A DNA stretch of 64,000 nucleotides from Devosia litorisediminis (GTDB lineage: Bacteria; Pseudomonadota; Alphaproteobacteria; Rhizobiales; Devosiaceae), in the NCBI RefSeq assembly GCF_018334155.1, contig NZ_JAGXTP010000001.1, positions 1,240,001 through 1,304,000 of the forward strand. Reading direction: 5' to 3'. Of this stretch, positions 44,896 to 53,137 are shown piece after piece. The position numbers and the translations under genes were made by a program. Positions within the stretch are counted from its first letter, which is position 1. Each line of letters opens with the position of its first letter. The notes beneath the pieces are model-generated. The model ran no database searches. It was not told the DNA's origin and saw only the letters and a program-made list of their open reading frames with translations.

Positions 44896-46056
44896 ATGAA
44901 GAAGCTGAACTGGGGCATGATCGGTGGCGGGCAAGGCAGCCAGATCGGCCCTGCCCACCGTCTGGGTTCGGGGCTGGACGGGGCGTTTTCCTTTGTCGCT
45001 GGCGCGCTCGATCACAATGCCGATGCCGGACGCGCCTATGCGCAGACCCTGGGTATCGCGCCTGATCGGGCTTATGGCGACTGGCGCGAAATGCTGGCCG
45101 GCGAGAGCGCGCGCGAGGATCGCGTTGATCTGGTCACCGTGGCGACGCCCAACGCGACGCATTACGAAATTACCAAGGCCTTTCTCAAAGCCGGTTTTCA
45201 CGTGCTGTGCGAGAAACCGATGACCATGACGGTTGCGGAGGGCGAGGACATCGTCCGCACTGCCGCCGCGTCGGGTAAAATCTGCGCGGTCAATTACGGC
45301 TATACTGGATATTCGCTGGTGCGCCATATGCGGGCCATGGTGGCTCGTGGTGATCTGGGCAAGGTTCGTCTGGTGGTTGCCGAGTTCGCGCATGGCCACC
45401 ACGGCAATGCCGCCGATGCCGACAATCCCCGGGTGCGCTGGCGCTATGATCCAGCGCAGGCTGGCGTATCGGCGCAGTTTACCGATTGCGGTATCCATGC
45501 GCTGCATATGGCGAGCTTCGTTACAGGCCAGGAAGTCGAGAAGCTGTCAGCGGACTTTGCCTCGTGCATCGAGTCACGCGTTCTGGAAGACGACGCGATG
45601 GTCAATTTCCGCATGAATGGTGGTGCCGTGGGCCGGTTGTGGACATCGTCGGTGGCGATCGGCCGTCAGCACGGCCTGACCATTCAGGTGTTCGGCGAAA
45701 CCGGCGGCTTGCGCTGGGCGCAGGAGCAGCCCAATCAACTCTATTGGACGCCCCTTGGAGGTCGGGTGCAGATCATCGAGCGGGGCGAGGCCAATCTGTC
45801 CCCGGAGGCTGATCGCTCAAGCCGGGTCACTGTCGGGCACGCCGAGGGTATGCCGCTTGCTTTTGCCAATATTTACTCGGACCTGGCCGAGATGATCAGC
45901 GCGACCAAGGAGGGGCGTGCGGCCGATCCTGCCGCTTCACTGTGTCCAATGGCAGTGGATGGTTTGCGGTCCATGGCAGCTGTTCATGGGGCCGTTGTGT
46001 CGGCCAAGGGGCAGGGCGAGTGGGTTGATGCGCGGCCGCCCATGTTTCGCGATTAG
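44896..46056 (+). CDS. Gfo/Idh/MocA-family dehydrogenase, second inositol-type paralogue
   Basis: 386 residues. The N-terminus WGMIGGGQGSQIGPAHRLG, EKP motif VLCEKPMTMTVAEGEDI and FTDCGIHALHMASFVTG (catalytic His region) place it in the same superfamily as the first dehydrogenase but in a different branch, longer and with GGGQGSQIG instead of the classical loop. Such enzymes include scyllo-inositol and inosose-type dehydrogenases. Twelve bases after the iolE-like gene, last of the operon, and convergent with lacI eight bases away. Confidence 0.86.
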   Translation: MKKLNWGMIGGGQGSQIGPAHRLGSGLDGAFSFVAGALDHNADAGRAYAQTLGIAPDRAYGDWREMLAGESAREDRVDLVTVATPNATHYEITKAFLKAGFHVLCEKPMTMTVAEGEDIVRTAAASGKICAVNYGYTGYSLVRHMRAMVARGDLGKVRLVVAEFAHGHHGNAADADNPRVRWRYDPAQAGVSAQFTDCGIHALHMASFVTGQEVEKLSADFASCIESRVLEDDAMVNFRMNGGAVGRLWTSSVAIGRQHGLTIQVFGETGGLRWAQEQPNQLYWTPLGGRVQIIERGEANLSPEADRSSRVTVGHAEGMPLAFANIYSDLAEMISATKEGRAADPAASLCPMAVDGLRSMAAVHGAVVSAKGQGEWVDARPPMFRD

Positions 46057-46064
46057 GTGAACTT

Positions 46065-47063
46065 TCAAGTGCGGGGTCGCAAGGTCCCGCGCTCTACAAT
46101 CCGGCAGGCAAAGGTGCGCGCCTCGGGGCGTCGATCCGGGTTTGCCAGCAAGGACTCGATCAGCTCGATCGAGGAATTGACGATGTCTTCGACGGGCTGA
46201 TGAATGGTGGTCAGGTTAACCGATTCCCAGCCGGCTATTTCCATATCGTTCAGGCCCAGTACGCCAATATCCTGGGGTACGCGCAGCCCAGCGTCGCGCA
46301 TGGCGCTCAGAGCGCCCAGCGAGATGACGTCGTCGGCACAGAAATAGGCCTGTGCTGGTTTCTCTGCGAGCAGTTTGGTCATCGCTTCGCGCCCCGCGGG
46401 AAAGCTATAGGCCTTTGCGTAAGTGCAGGACGCCCTGACATTGGTGTGTTTGCGCAGCTCGGTGGCGAAACCCTGCCAGCGATCCCTAGTCGATGAGGCC
46501 GTCTCGGGACCGCCCAGAAAGCCTACATTTGTGTAGCCACGCGCCAGGAATTCCTGGGCGGCCATCTGGCCGCAATATTCATTGTCGATGCCCACGACAT
46601 GAACTTCGGGCGATCCCGACTTCTGCCCGAAAGTGTGCACGACCGGTATTGCCGCAGCGCGGAACGCCTTGGCGAAATCCTGGGGCAGTGTGGACGATGC
46701 AACAATGACGCCGTCTACTGAGTATTGCCGCAGCATCTGTACAGAATGTGCCGGGTCGGTCTCATTGGATAGGTTTACCAGCAGCGGCCTCAGGCCTCGT
46801 TCCTGGAGTCCCAGGGTGAACAGGTCGAACACCTGCAGGAAGAACGGGTTCTTGAAGTTGCTGACCACCAGACCGATGAGCTTGGTGCGGCGGGTGGTCA
46901 GGCTGCGCGCCAGAAAATTTGGGCTGTAGCCAAGTTCGGCGGCGGCCTTCTCAACCTTGATGCGCATCTTCTTGGAGACCGACGCGCCTTCGGTGAAGCA
47001 ACGCGAGACGGCCGAACGGGAAACCCCGGCGCGTTCAGCCACGTCCTTGAGCGTCGGTATCAT
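46065..47063 (-). CDS. LacI-family transcriptional regulator
   Basis: 332-residue repressor. The N-terminal helix-turn-helix TLKDVAERAGVSRSAVSRCF and hinge helix SPNFLARSLTTRR precede a periplasmic-binding-protein-like effector domain (GLVVSNFKNPFFLQVFDLF, GVLGLNDMEIAGWESVNLTT). It faces the ABC importer operon, and the 189-bp gap between them holds one of the two matching LacI palindromes; the other is at the iolD promoter. So it most likely represses both inositol uptake and breakdown and itself, with inositol or an early intermediate as inducer. Confidence 0.92.
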   Translation of the reverse strand: MIPTLKDVAERAGVSRSAVSRCFTEGASVSKKMRIKVEKAAAELGYSPNFLARSLTTRRTKLIGLVVSNFKNPFFLQVFDLFTLGLQERGLRPLLVNLSNETDPAHSVQMLRQYSVDGVIVASSTLPQDFAKAFRAAAIPVVHTFGQKSGSPEVHVVGIDNEYCGQMAAQEFLARGYTNVGFLGGPETASSTRDRWQGFATELRKHTNVRASCTYAKAYSFPAGREAMTKLLAEKPAQAYFCADDVISLGALSAMRDAGLRVPQDIGVLGLNDMEIAGWESVNLTTIHQPVEDIVNSSIELIESLLANPDRRPEARTFACRIVERGTLRPRT

Positions 47064-47144
47064 TGTGTCATCTCCACACGAACTAAGCCCACGCTACTTA
47101 CAGCAAAACTCCCGACGGGTTCAGTATCGATAGTATGAGAAATT

Positions 47145-47160
47145 TTGCAACCGATTGCAA
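47145..47160. promoter_or_regulatory. LacI-family operator, site 2 (lacI / importer divergent promoter)
   Basis: TTGCAACCGATTGCAA, one base different from site 1 at 42797. It lies 82 bp upstream of the lacI start and 93 bp before the binding-protein ATG. Confidence 0.8.
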
Positions 47161-47252
47161 ATGCGGTTCCGGTGTGTATTACTGATTAACAGAAGGTGGA
47201 GAAACGCTGCCTTCCCTGGACGGAACGCCGAAGAAAATTCTGGGAGGAATTT

Positions 47253-48203
47253 ATGAAGTCGATGTTTAAGGCCCTCGCGCTGACGGCCCTGGTTGCGGTT
47301 GCCCCACTCGCCTCAGCGACTGTGGCGCAAGCCGAAGGTGAGAAGTACATTCTGGTCAGCCACGCACCGGACTCCGATAGCTGGTGGAATACAATCAAAA
47401 ATGGCGTGGCGCTTGCGGGCGAGCAGATGGGTGTTGAGGTCGAGTACCGCAATCCGCCAACAGGCGATCTTGGCGACATGGCCCGGATCATCGATCAGGC
47501 CGCGGCCTCAGGGCCCAACGGGATCATCACCACACTGGCCGATTATGACGTGCTCAGTGGCCCCATCCGTGCCGCGGTCGATCAGGGCATCAATGTCATC
47601 ATCATTAATTCAGGCTCTGCAGAACAGGCACGCGAAGTTGGCGCGATGATGTTTGTGGGGCAGCCTGAGTACGATGCGGGCTATGCTGCCGGTCTGCGTG
47701 CCAAGGGCGATGGTGTTGAGAGTTTCGTCTGTGTGAACCACGTGATCTCCAACGCTGCGGTGGCTGAGCGCTGCCGTGGATTTGCTGATGGTCTTGGTAT
47801 TGATCTGGGCGAGTCGATGATCGACGTTGGCCAGGATCCAGCTGAAATCAAGAACCGCGTGATGGCCTATCTTTCGGCCAATCCCGACGTTGATGCGATT
47901 ATCACGCTTGGGCCAACCTCGGCTGATCCGACAATCCTGGCGCTTGAAGAAAACGGCATGGCTGGCGAAATCTACTTCGGTACTTTCGATCTGGGCACCG
48001 AAATCGTCAACGCCATCAAGTCGGGCGTTATCGAGTGGGGTATCGACCAGCAGCCCTTCCTGCAGGCCTACCTGCCAGTGGTGATCATGACCAATTATGA
48101 TCGGTATGGCGTTCTGCCAGGCAATAACATCAATTCGGGCCCCGGTTTTGTCACCAAGGACGGCCTCGAAATGGTTGAAAAGTACGCTGGTGAGTACCGC
48201 TAG
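47253..48203 (+). CDS. Sugar/inositol ABC importer, periplasmic binding protein
   Basis: 316 residues with a signal peptide (ALALTALVAVAPLASATVAQA, cleaved near residue 28; quoted in part) and the ribose-binding-protein fold: YILVSHAPDSDSWWNTIKNG, INVIIINSGS, MMFVGQPEYDAGYAAG, and YFGTFDLGTEIVNAI. It belongs to the family of ribose, fructose and inositol receptors. ATG 47253 follows GGGAGGA. The shared LacI site with the iol genes makes inositol or an isomer the likely ligand. A hairpin separates it from the permease gene. Confidence 0.9.
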   Translation: MKSMFKALALTALVAVAPLASATVAQAEGEKYILVSHAPDSDSWWNTIKNGVALAGEQMGVEVEYRNPPTGDLGDMARIIDQAAASGPNGIITTLADYDVLSGPIRAAVDQGINVIIINSGSAEQAREVGAMMFVGQPEYDAGYAAGLRAKGDGVESFVCVNHVISNAAVAERCRGFADGLGIDLGESMIDVGQDPAEIKNRVMAYLSANPDVDAIITLGPTSADPTILALEENGMAGEIYFGTFDLGTEIVNAIKSGVIEWGIDQQPFLQAYLPVVIMTNYDRYGVLPGNNINSGPGFVTKDGLEMVEKYAGEYR

Positions 48204-48214
48204 CTATCGAGATG

Positions 48215-48240
48215 GGGCGGCTATTCAATAGCCGCCCTTT
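48215..48240 (+). terminator. Intercistronic hairpin after the binding-protein gene
   Basis: GGGCGGCTAT (48215-48224) pairs with ATAGCCGCCC (48228-48237), followed by TTTTC. Probably a partial terminator or stabiliser that keeps binding protein in excess of membrane parts. Confidence 0.7.
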
Positions 48241-48260
48241 TCATATTGGGGAGGGTTAGC

Positions 48261-49382
48261 ATGTCGGATCCGGTACAATCTGGTTCAGACGACGAACGCG
48301 TCAAATCCACGTCGCCTTTGCGCAAAGCACTGCTGAGGCCTGAACTGGGCGCCATATTTGGCACCATGGTGGTATTCGCCATGTTTGCCTTGCTGGCTTC
48401 CGATTCAGGGATGTTCTCGGCGGCGGGCATTTTGAACTGGTCCACCGTGTCAGCACAGTTTGCCATTATCGCGGTAGGCGCCTGCCTGCTGATGATTGCG
48501 GGCGAGTTTGACCTGTCGATTGGCTCGATGATCGGTTTTGCCGGCATGTCGATCGCGCTGTTGGCTGTAACCTTTGGTTGGCCCATGTGGGCCGCGATCC
48601 TGGTGACATTCGGGGTCTGCCTAGCCATTGGCGCGCTGAACGGTTTCATCGTGGTCAAGACAGGGCTGCCCAGTTTCATCGTTACGCTGGCGCTGTTGTT
48701 CATTCTGCGTGGCTTTACGATTTTCGTGCCACAGACGCTCGAGCGTAAGACCATCATTGGTGGCATTCGCGAGGCGGCGGAGGGCGATTGGGTTGCCTCG
48801 CTGTTTGGGGGCAAAATCCTGCAGCCGCTCTTCTCGTGGATGGGCGATAATGGCTGGATCGAGGTCTATGACCGCGGGATCAATGCCGGAAAACCCATTG
48901 TGGACGGGATTCCCGCACTGGTTGTGTGGGCCCTGGTGTTGATCGTGTTTGCTCATGTGCTGCTGACTCGCACCCGTTTCGGCAACTGGATCTTCGCTTC
49001 TGGCGGTGACGCCCGGGCGGCCAGCTATGTTGGTGTGCCGGTCAATCGCGTCAAAATCCTGATGTTCGTTTTCACGGCCTTCTGCGCCACCGTGCTGGCA
49101 ACGTGTCAGGTCATGGAGTTCGGTTCTGCGGGCGCCGACCGCGGGGTGCTCAAGGAGTTCGAGGCGATTATTTCAGTGGTGATCGGCGGCGCTTTGCTGA
49201 CCGGCGGCTATGGCTCGATTATCGGGGCAGGGCTTGGCGCGCTGATTTTTGGCGTCGTGCAGCAGGGATTGTTCTTTGCTGGCGTCGAAAGCTCGCTGTT
49301 CCGGGTGTTCCTGGGCCTTATTCTTCTGCTGGCTGTGGTGTTGAACACCTATATCCGCCGCCTGATTACCGGGGAGCGCTAG
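48261..49382 (+). CDS. Sugar/inositol ABC importer, permease
   Basis: 373-residue permease of the RbsC/FrcC type with about ten membrane helices. Landmarks: [16 protein letters not shown] (the family's G-DLS-G motif), [19 protein letters not shown] and [19 protein letters not shown] loop of about 60 residues near 170-225 is longer than in RbsC. ATG 48261 follows GGGGAGGG. Followed by the ATPase gene after one base. Confidence 0.93.
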   Translation: MSDPVQSGSDDERVKSTSPLRKALLRPELGAIFGTMVVFAMFALLASDSGMFSAAGILNWSTVSAQFAIIAVGACLLMIAGEFDLSIGSMIGFAGMSIALLAVTFGWPMWAAILVTFGVCLAIGALNGFIVVKTGLPSFIVTLALLFILRGFTIFVPQTLERKTIIGGIREAAEGDWVASLFGGKILQPLFSWMGDNGWIEVYDRGINAGKPIVDGIPALVVWALVLIVFAHVLLTRTRFGNWIFASGGDARAASYVGVPVNRVKILMFVFTAFCATVLATCQVMEFGSAGADRGVLKEFEAIISVVIGGALLTGGYGSIIGAGLGALIFGVVQQGLFFAGVESSLFRVFLGLILLLAVVLNTYIRRLITGER

Positions 49383-49383
49383 G

Positions 49384-50163
49384 ATGACCAAACCCGTTAT
49401 CGAGATGAAGAATATCGAGAAGCACTTTGGCCAGATTATCGCTCTGGCCGGGGTCTCGCTTGAGGTGATGGCCGGCGAATGTCATTGCCTGCTTGGGGAC
49501 AATGGGGCCGGCAAGTCGACCTTCATCAAGACCATGTCTGGAGTGCACAAGCCAACCAAGGGCGAGATCCTGCTCGATGGTGCGCCGATGAACTTCACCA
49601 CGCCACGCGATGCCATCGATGCCGGCATCGCCACTGTGTATCAGGATCTTGCGATGATCCCGCTGATGTCGATCAGCCGCAACTTCTTCATGGGCAACGA
49701 GCCCCTGACGGGGCGGGGGCCTTTCAAGTTCTTCGACCATGATCTGGCCAATGAGGTCACCATGAGCGAAATGCGCAAGATGGGCATCAATCTGCGCGGG
49801 CCGGATCAGGCGGTGGGGACGCTTTCGGGTGGCGAACGCCAGACCGTAGCAATCGCGCGCGCGGTGTATTTCGGCGCCCGGGTGCTGATCCTCGACGAAC
49901 CGACCTCGGCGCTGGGTGTGCGGCAGACCTCCAATGTGCTGGCGACCATCGACAAGGTGCGCAAGAAGGGCGTGGCTGTGGTGTTCATCACCCATAATGT
50001 GCGCCACGCGATGGCCGTTGGGGACCGGTTCACCGTCCTCAACCGCGGCCAGACGCTAGGCACCGCGCCGCGGGGTGAAATCAGCTCCGAGGAGTTGCAG
50101 GACCTGATGGCTGGTGGGCAGGAACTGGCTGTGCTCGAAGGTTCATTGAGCGGCACTGTCTGA
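49384..50163 (+). CDS. Sugar/inositol ABC importer, single-domain ATPase (FrcA type)
   Basis: 259-residue ATPase. Walker [14 protein letters not shown], signature [14 protein letters not shown], Walker [13 protein letters not shown] and H-loop [11 protein letters not shown] are complete. It is one nucleotide domain, like FrcA, whereas RbsA and the Caulobacter inositol ATPase carry two; it should act as a homodimer. Last gene of the importer operon, with a strong terminator 30 bp later. Confidence 0.94.
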   Translation: MTKPVIEMKNIEKHFGQIIALAGVSLEVMAGECHCLLGDNGAGKSTFIKTMSGVHKPTKGEILLDGAPMNFTTPRDAIDAGIATVYQDLAMIPLMSISRNFFMGNEPLTGRGPFKFFDHDLANEVTMSEMRKMGINLRGPDQAVGTLSGGERQTVAIARAVYFGARVLILDEPTSALGVRQTSNVLATIDKVRKKGVAVVFITHNVRHAMAVGDRFTVLNRGQTLGTAPRGEISSEELQDLMAGGQELAVLEGSLSGTV

Positions 50164-50193
50164 GCTGCAAGGCACGCACTACGAATAGCGATG

Positions 50194-50231
50194 GGTCCCA
50201 CACCGTTCAGCGATGGTGTGGGGCCTTTTTG
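50194..50231 (+). terminator. Rho-independent terminator after the inositol importer
   Basis: GGTCCCACACC (50194-50204) pairs with GGTGTGGGGCC (50215-50225), with one G-U pair, followed by TTTTTG. Confidence 0.9.
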
Positions 50232-50395
50232 TTGGGTGGTGAGAAGGTATCAAGAGGTCCGCAGCACGGCTCTCGGTGCTGCAATTGGAGGGGGCGTTCA
50301 AAGCGAATGTGACCTCAACCATCTGATCGCAAACATCAAAATCGGTTCCGGATCCGGAGGGAGTGCCGAAATGCAGTGTCGGCCGTGAATGCGCG

Positions 50396-50459
50396 TTTGG
50401 TTTCTTAATGGTGATGATGCGCGGCATATTTGGTTTCGATTGACACTCGATTTGGTTTC
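50396..50459 (+). promoter_or_regulatory. Three TTTGGTTTC direct repeats upstream of the glycerol operon
   Basis: TTTGGTTTC occurs at 50396-50404, 50429-50437 and 50451-50459. The steps are 33 and 22 bases, that is, three and two helical turns, so all copies face the same side. DeoR/GlpR-type repressors bind TTTCG-like repeats in tandem, which would suit a glycerol operon; binder inferred. The rest of 50232-50522 holds no gene. Confidence 0.5.
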
Positions 50460-50522
50460 GTATTAGCTCGGATTGTGCTCGAGATGACTGGATAACCAGC
50501 GCCGGGCGGCCGGGAGGAATCA

Positions 50523-50903
50523 ATGGTTTGCACTTGCGCCCATGGCGTATTTGCCGATGGTGACGCCGTTGTCGGGTGTTCCAGTCCGGCGCGGCTAAGG
50601 CCGGCTGTATCGCCCAATGTCAGGGTCTTCACATTTCGCATTGCGGCTGTCGTCAAGTCGGCTGCTCAGGCGTATGGTTTGATAGATCTACCCGACCCCG
50701 CACGCTTGGCGCCTTTTGGCGCTGCGGCGAACGCCGTGTCGGAACTTGCTGCAGACCACGGTGATCCTGGCCAGCATTTTGGACCCGATCTCAGTGCAGA
50801 TGGAATGCGTTCCGCGGTAGCCCGGGGATGGGCGCAAATCCGCGAAACGATTGTAAGCCGCCTCCGGCCTGGCACATCGGACACGATGGGCTGCGCTGCG
50901 TAA
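50523..50903 (+). pseudogene. Possible glpD (glycerol-3-phosphate dehydrogenase) remnant
   Basis: Open frame of 126 residues starting at an ATG with an excellent ribosome site (GGGAGGAATCA) at the place where rhizobial glpD begins, directly before glpS. The C-terminal part (GQHFGPDLSADGMR, AVARGWAQIRETIVSRLRPG) resembles, loosely, the end of GlpD (pattern FGADL...EWARTA.D.L.RR.KLG). The flavin-binding N-terminus and the whole core (about 400 residues) are missing. It may be an internally deleted glpD or an unrelated small gene. The alignment is by eye from memory and weak. Confidence 0.3.
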
Positions 50904-50971
50904 CTCGACTGCTACCTGGCACTGATTGGCGTTTGCGACGCCGGCTTAGCTGGTTGGAAAGGATCAAGAGC

Positions 50972-52078
50972 TTGCTCGAACTCGACAGCATTACCAAGGT
51001 GGTCGGCGCACAGACCCATATAAGCGATGTGTCGCTAAGGCTGGAGCGCGGGACGCTGAACGTGCTGCTGGGCCCGACATTGTCGGGCAAGACCAGCTTG
51101 ATGCGCCTGATGGCAGGGTTGGACAAGCCTACACATGGCCGACTGAGTTTTGACGGTGTCGATGTGACGGGGGTGCCACCACAGAAGCGTGACATCGCCA
51201 TGGTGTTTCAGCAGTTCATCAACTACCCCACCATGACCGTCTATGAGAATATTGCCTCGCCGATGCGCGTGGCCGGGGCCGACAAAAAGGCGATCGACGA
51301 AGCGGTACAGAGCGCCGCTGAACTGATGAAGCTGACACCCTACCTGCAGCGGACACCGTTGAACCTGTCGGGTGGTCAGCAACAGCGCTGCGCGCTGGCG
51401 CGTGCCATTGTCAAGAATGCCGGTCTGGTGCTGCTTGATGAGCCACTTGCCAATCTCGATTACAAATTACGCGAAGAATTGCGCGCGGAACTGCCGCGCA
51501 TCTTTGCTGAGGCTGGCACGATCTTCGTCTACGCTACGACCGAACCATCGGAGGCGCTCTTGCTGGGCGGCAATACGGCCACCCTGTCGGAGGGGTGTAT
51601 CACCCAGTTCGGCAAGACCATCGATGTTTTCCGGCAGCCGCGTGACCTGATCACAGCGAAGACCTTTTCCGACCCGCCGCTCAATATCATTACCATGCGC
51701 AAGGCGGGCACGTCGTTTCAGATTGAGGGGGGCTTCGGCTTTGCCGTGCCGCCGCATCTGGTCAGCATCCCTGATGGTACCTACACGATCGGCTTCCAGC
51801 CACATCATTTATCGCTGACCCCCGCCAATGCCGCATCGGTGGCAATCAACGCCAGTGTGACGGCCATGGAAATTACCGGATCAGAGAGCTTTGTGCATTT
51901 GCGCTATGTCGATGCGCGCTGGGTCATGCTGACCTCGGGTGTTCATGACTTTGATGTCGATTCACAGATTGAAGTGTTTCTGGATCCGCAATTGCTGCTG
52001 GTCTTCGACGAGCAGGGGCGTTCCGTGACCACTAGCCAACCAAACGCTACAGGGGAGGCGCGCAATGGCACGAATTGA
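50972..52078 (+). CDS. glpS: Glycerol ABC importer ATPase GlpS
   Basis: 368-residue ATPase of the MalK type with a C-terminal regulatory barrel. Walker A GPTLSGKTSLM, Q-loop VFQQF, a full signature LSGGQQQRCALARA and Walker B VLLDEPLANLD are present. The switch histidine is absent: the usual THDQ stretch reads YATTEPSEALLLGG. TTG 50972 is chosen because GGAAAGG precedes it and the protein then starts as in relatives (LLELDSITKVV). It overlaps glpT by 14 bases. Its partner GlpT has the reverse defect, so the pair probably works as an asymmetric heterodimer. Confidence 0.9.
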   Translation: MLELDSITKVVGAQTHISDVSLRLERGTLNVLLGPTLSGKTSLMRLMAGLDKPTHGRLSFDGVDVTGVPPQKRDIAMVFQQFINYPTMTVYENIASPMRVAGADKKAIDEAVQSAAELMKLTPYLQRTPLNLSGGQQQRCALARAIVKNAGLVLLDEPLANLDYKLREELRAELPRIFAEAGTIFVYATTEPSEALLLGGNTATLSEGCITQFGKTIDVFRQPRDLITAKTFSDPPLNIITMRKAGTSFQIEGGFGFAVPPHLVSIPDGTYTIGFQPHHLSLTPANAASVAINASVTAMEITGSESFVHLRYVDARWVMLTSGVHDFDVDSQIEVFLDPQLLLVFDEQGRSVTTSQPNATGEARNGTN

Positions 52079-53135
52079 TCTCGACCATATCCGCCACTCC
52101 TATCTCCCCAACCCCAAGAGCGATGCCGACTTTGCGCTCAAGGAAGTCCATCACCAATGGGATGATGGCGGCGCCTACGCCCTGCTCGGTCCCTCAGGGT
52201 GTGGCAAGACCAGCCTGCTGAACATTATTTCGGGACTGGTTCACCCCTCGCGCGGCCGTATTCTGTTCGACGGCATGGATGTGACGGCGCTGACGCCTGA
52301 ACAACGCAACATCGCCCAGGTTTTCCAGTTCCCCGTGATCTACGACACCATGACGGTGTACGATAATCTGGCGTTTCCGTTGCGAAACCGGCGGTTCGCC
52401 GAGGACGATATCAAGCGCAAGGTCACCGAGACGCTTGAGATGATCGATCTGTCTGATCTGGCGCATCGGAAGGCGCGCGGCCTGACCGCTGATCAGAAGC
52501 AGAAAATCTCGCTGGGCCGTGGTCTGGTGCGCTCTGACGTCAACGCCATCCTGTTCGATGAACCACTCACGGTGATCGATCCGCACATGAAATGGGTGCT
52601 GCGCAGCCAGCTCAAGCAGCTGCACAAGCGCTTTGGCCACACCATGGTCTATGTCACCCACGATCAGACCGAGGCGCTGACCTTCGCTGACAAGGTGATG
52701 GTGATGTATGAAGGAGTTATCGTGCAGATCGGCACGCCGTCGGAACTGTTCGAGCGCCCAAGCCATACCTTTGTTGGTTATTTCATCGGCTCGCCCGGCA
52801 TGAATGTGTTTCCGGTAGCCTTGGACGGCGCCGTGGCGCGCCTTGGCAATCAGAGCGTTGATCTGCCCGGCTCAGCCAGGGTCGAAGCGGGTGCAAAGAC
52901 CGAACTCGGTGTTCGACCGGAGTATGTCCAAGTTGGGCGCCAAGGGCTGCCGATCACGATTCATGCGGTGGAGGATATCGGTCGCCACAAGATCGTGCGG
53001 GCCCGGCTCGACGGTCTCGATCTGGCCGCCATAGTTCCTGAACACGGTGAGATCCCTGCTGATCCACACATCACCTTCGATCCGAAGGGCATCAATATCT
53101 ACGCCAATTCCTGGCGCCAGGACTTGAGGGGCTGA
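52065..53135 (+). CDS. glpT: Glycerol ABC importer ATPase GlpT
   Basis: 356-residue second ATPase. Walker A GPSGCGKTSLLN, Walker B AILFDEPLTVID and the switch His in YVTHDQTEAL are intact, but the ABC signature is degenerate: LTADQKQKISLGR in place of LSGGQ. A MalK-like C-terminal domain follows (GIPSELFERP-type linker read here as GTPSELFERPSH). Not to be confused with the E. coli MFS protein of the same symbol. Two bases separate it from the first permease gene. Confidence 0.9.
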   Translation: MARIDLDHIRHSYLPNPKSDADFALKEVHHQWDDGGAYALLGPSGCGKTSLLNIISGLVHPSRGRILFDGMDVTALTPEQRNIAQVFQFPVIYDTMTVYDNLAFPLRNRRFAEDDIKRKVTETLEMIDLSDLAHRKARGLTADQKQKISLGRGLVRSDVNAILFDEPLTVIDPHMKWVLRSQLKQLHKRFGHTMVYVTHDQTEALTFADKVMVMYEGVIVQIGTPSELFERPSHTFVGYFIGSPGMNVFPVALDGAVARLGNQSVDLPGSARVEAGAKTELGVRPEYVQVGRQGLPITIHAVEDIGRHKIVRARLDGLDLAAIVPEHGEIPADPHITFDPKGINIYANSWRQDLRG

Positions 53136-53137
53136 TC

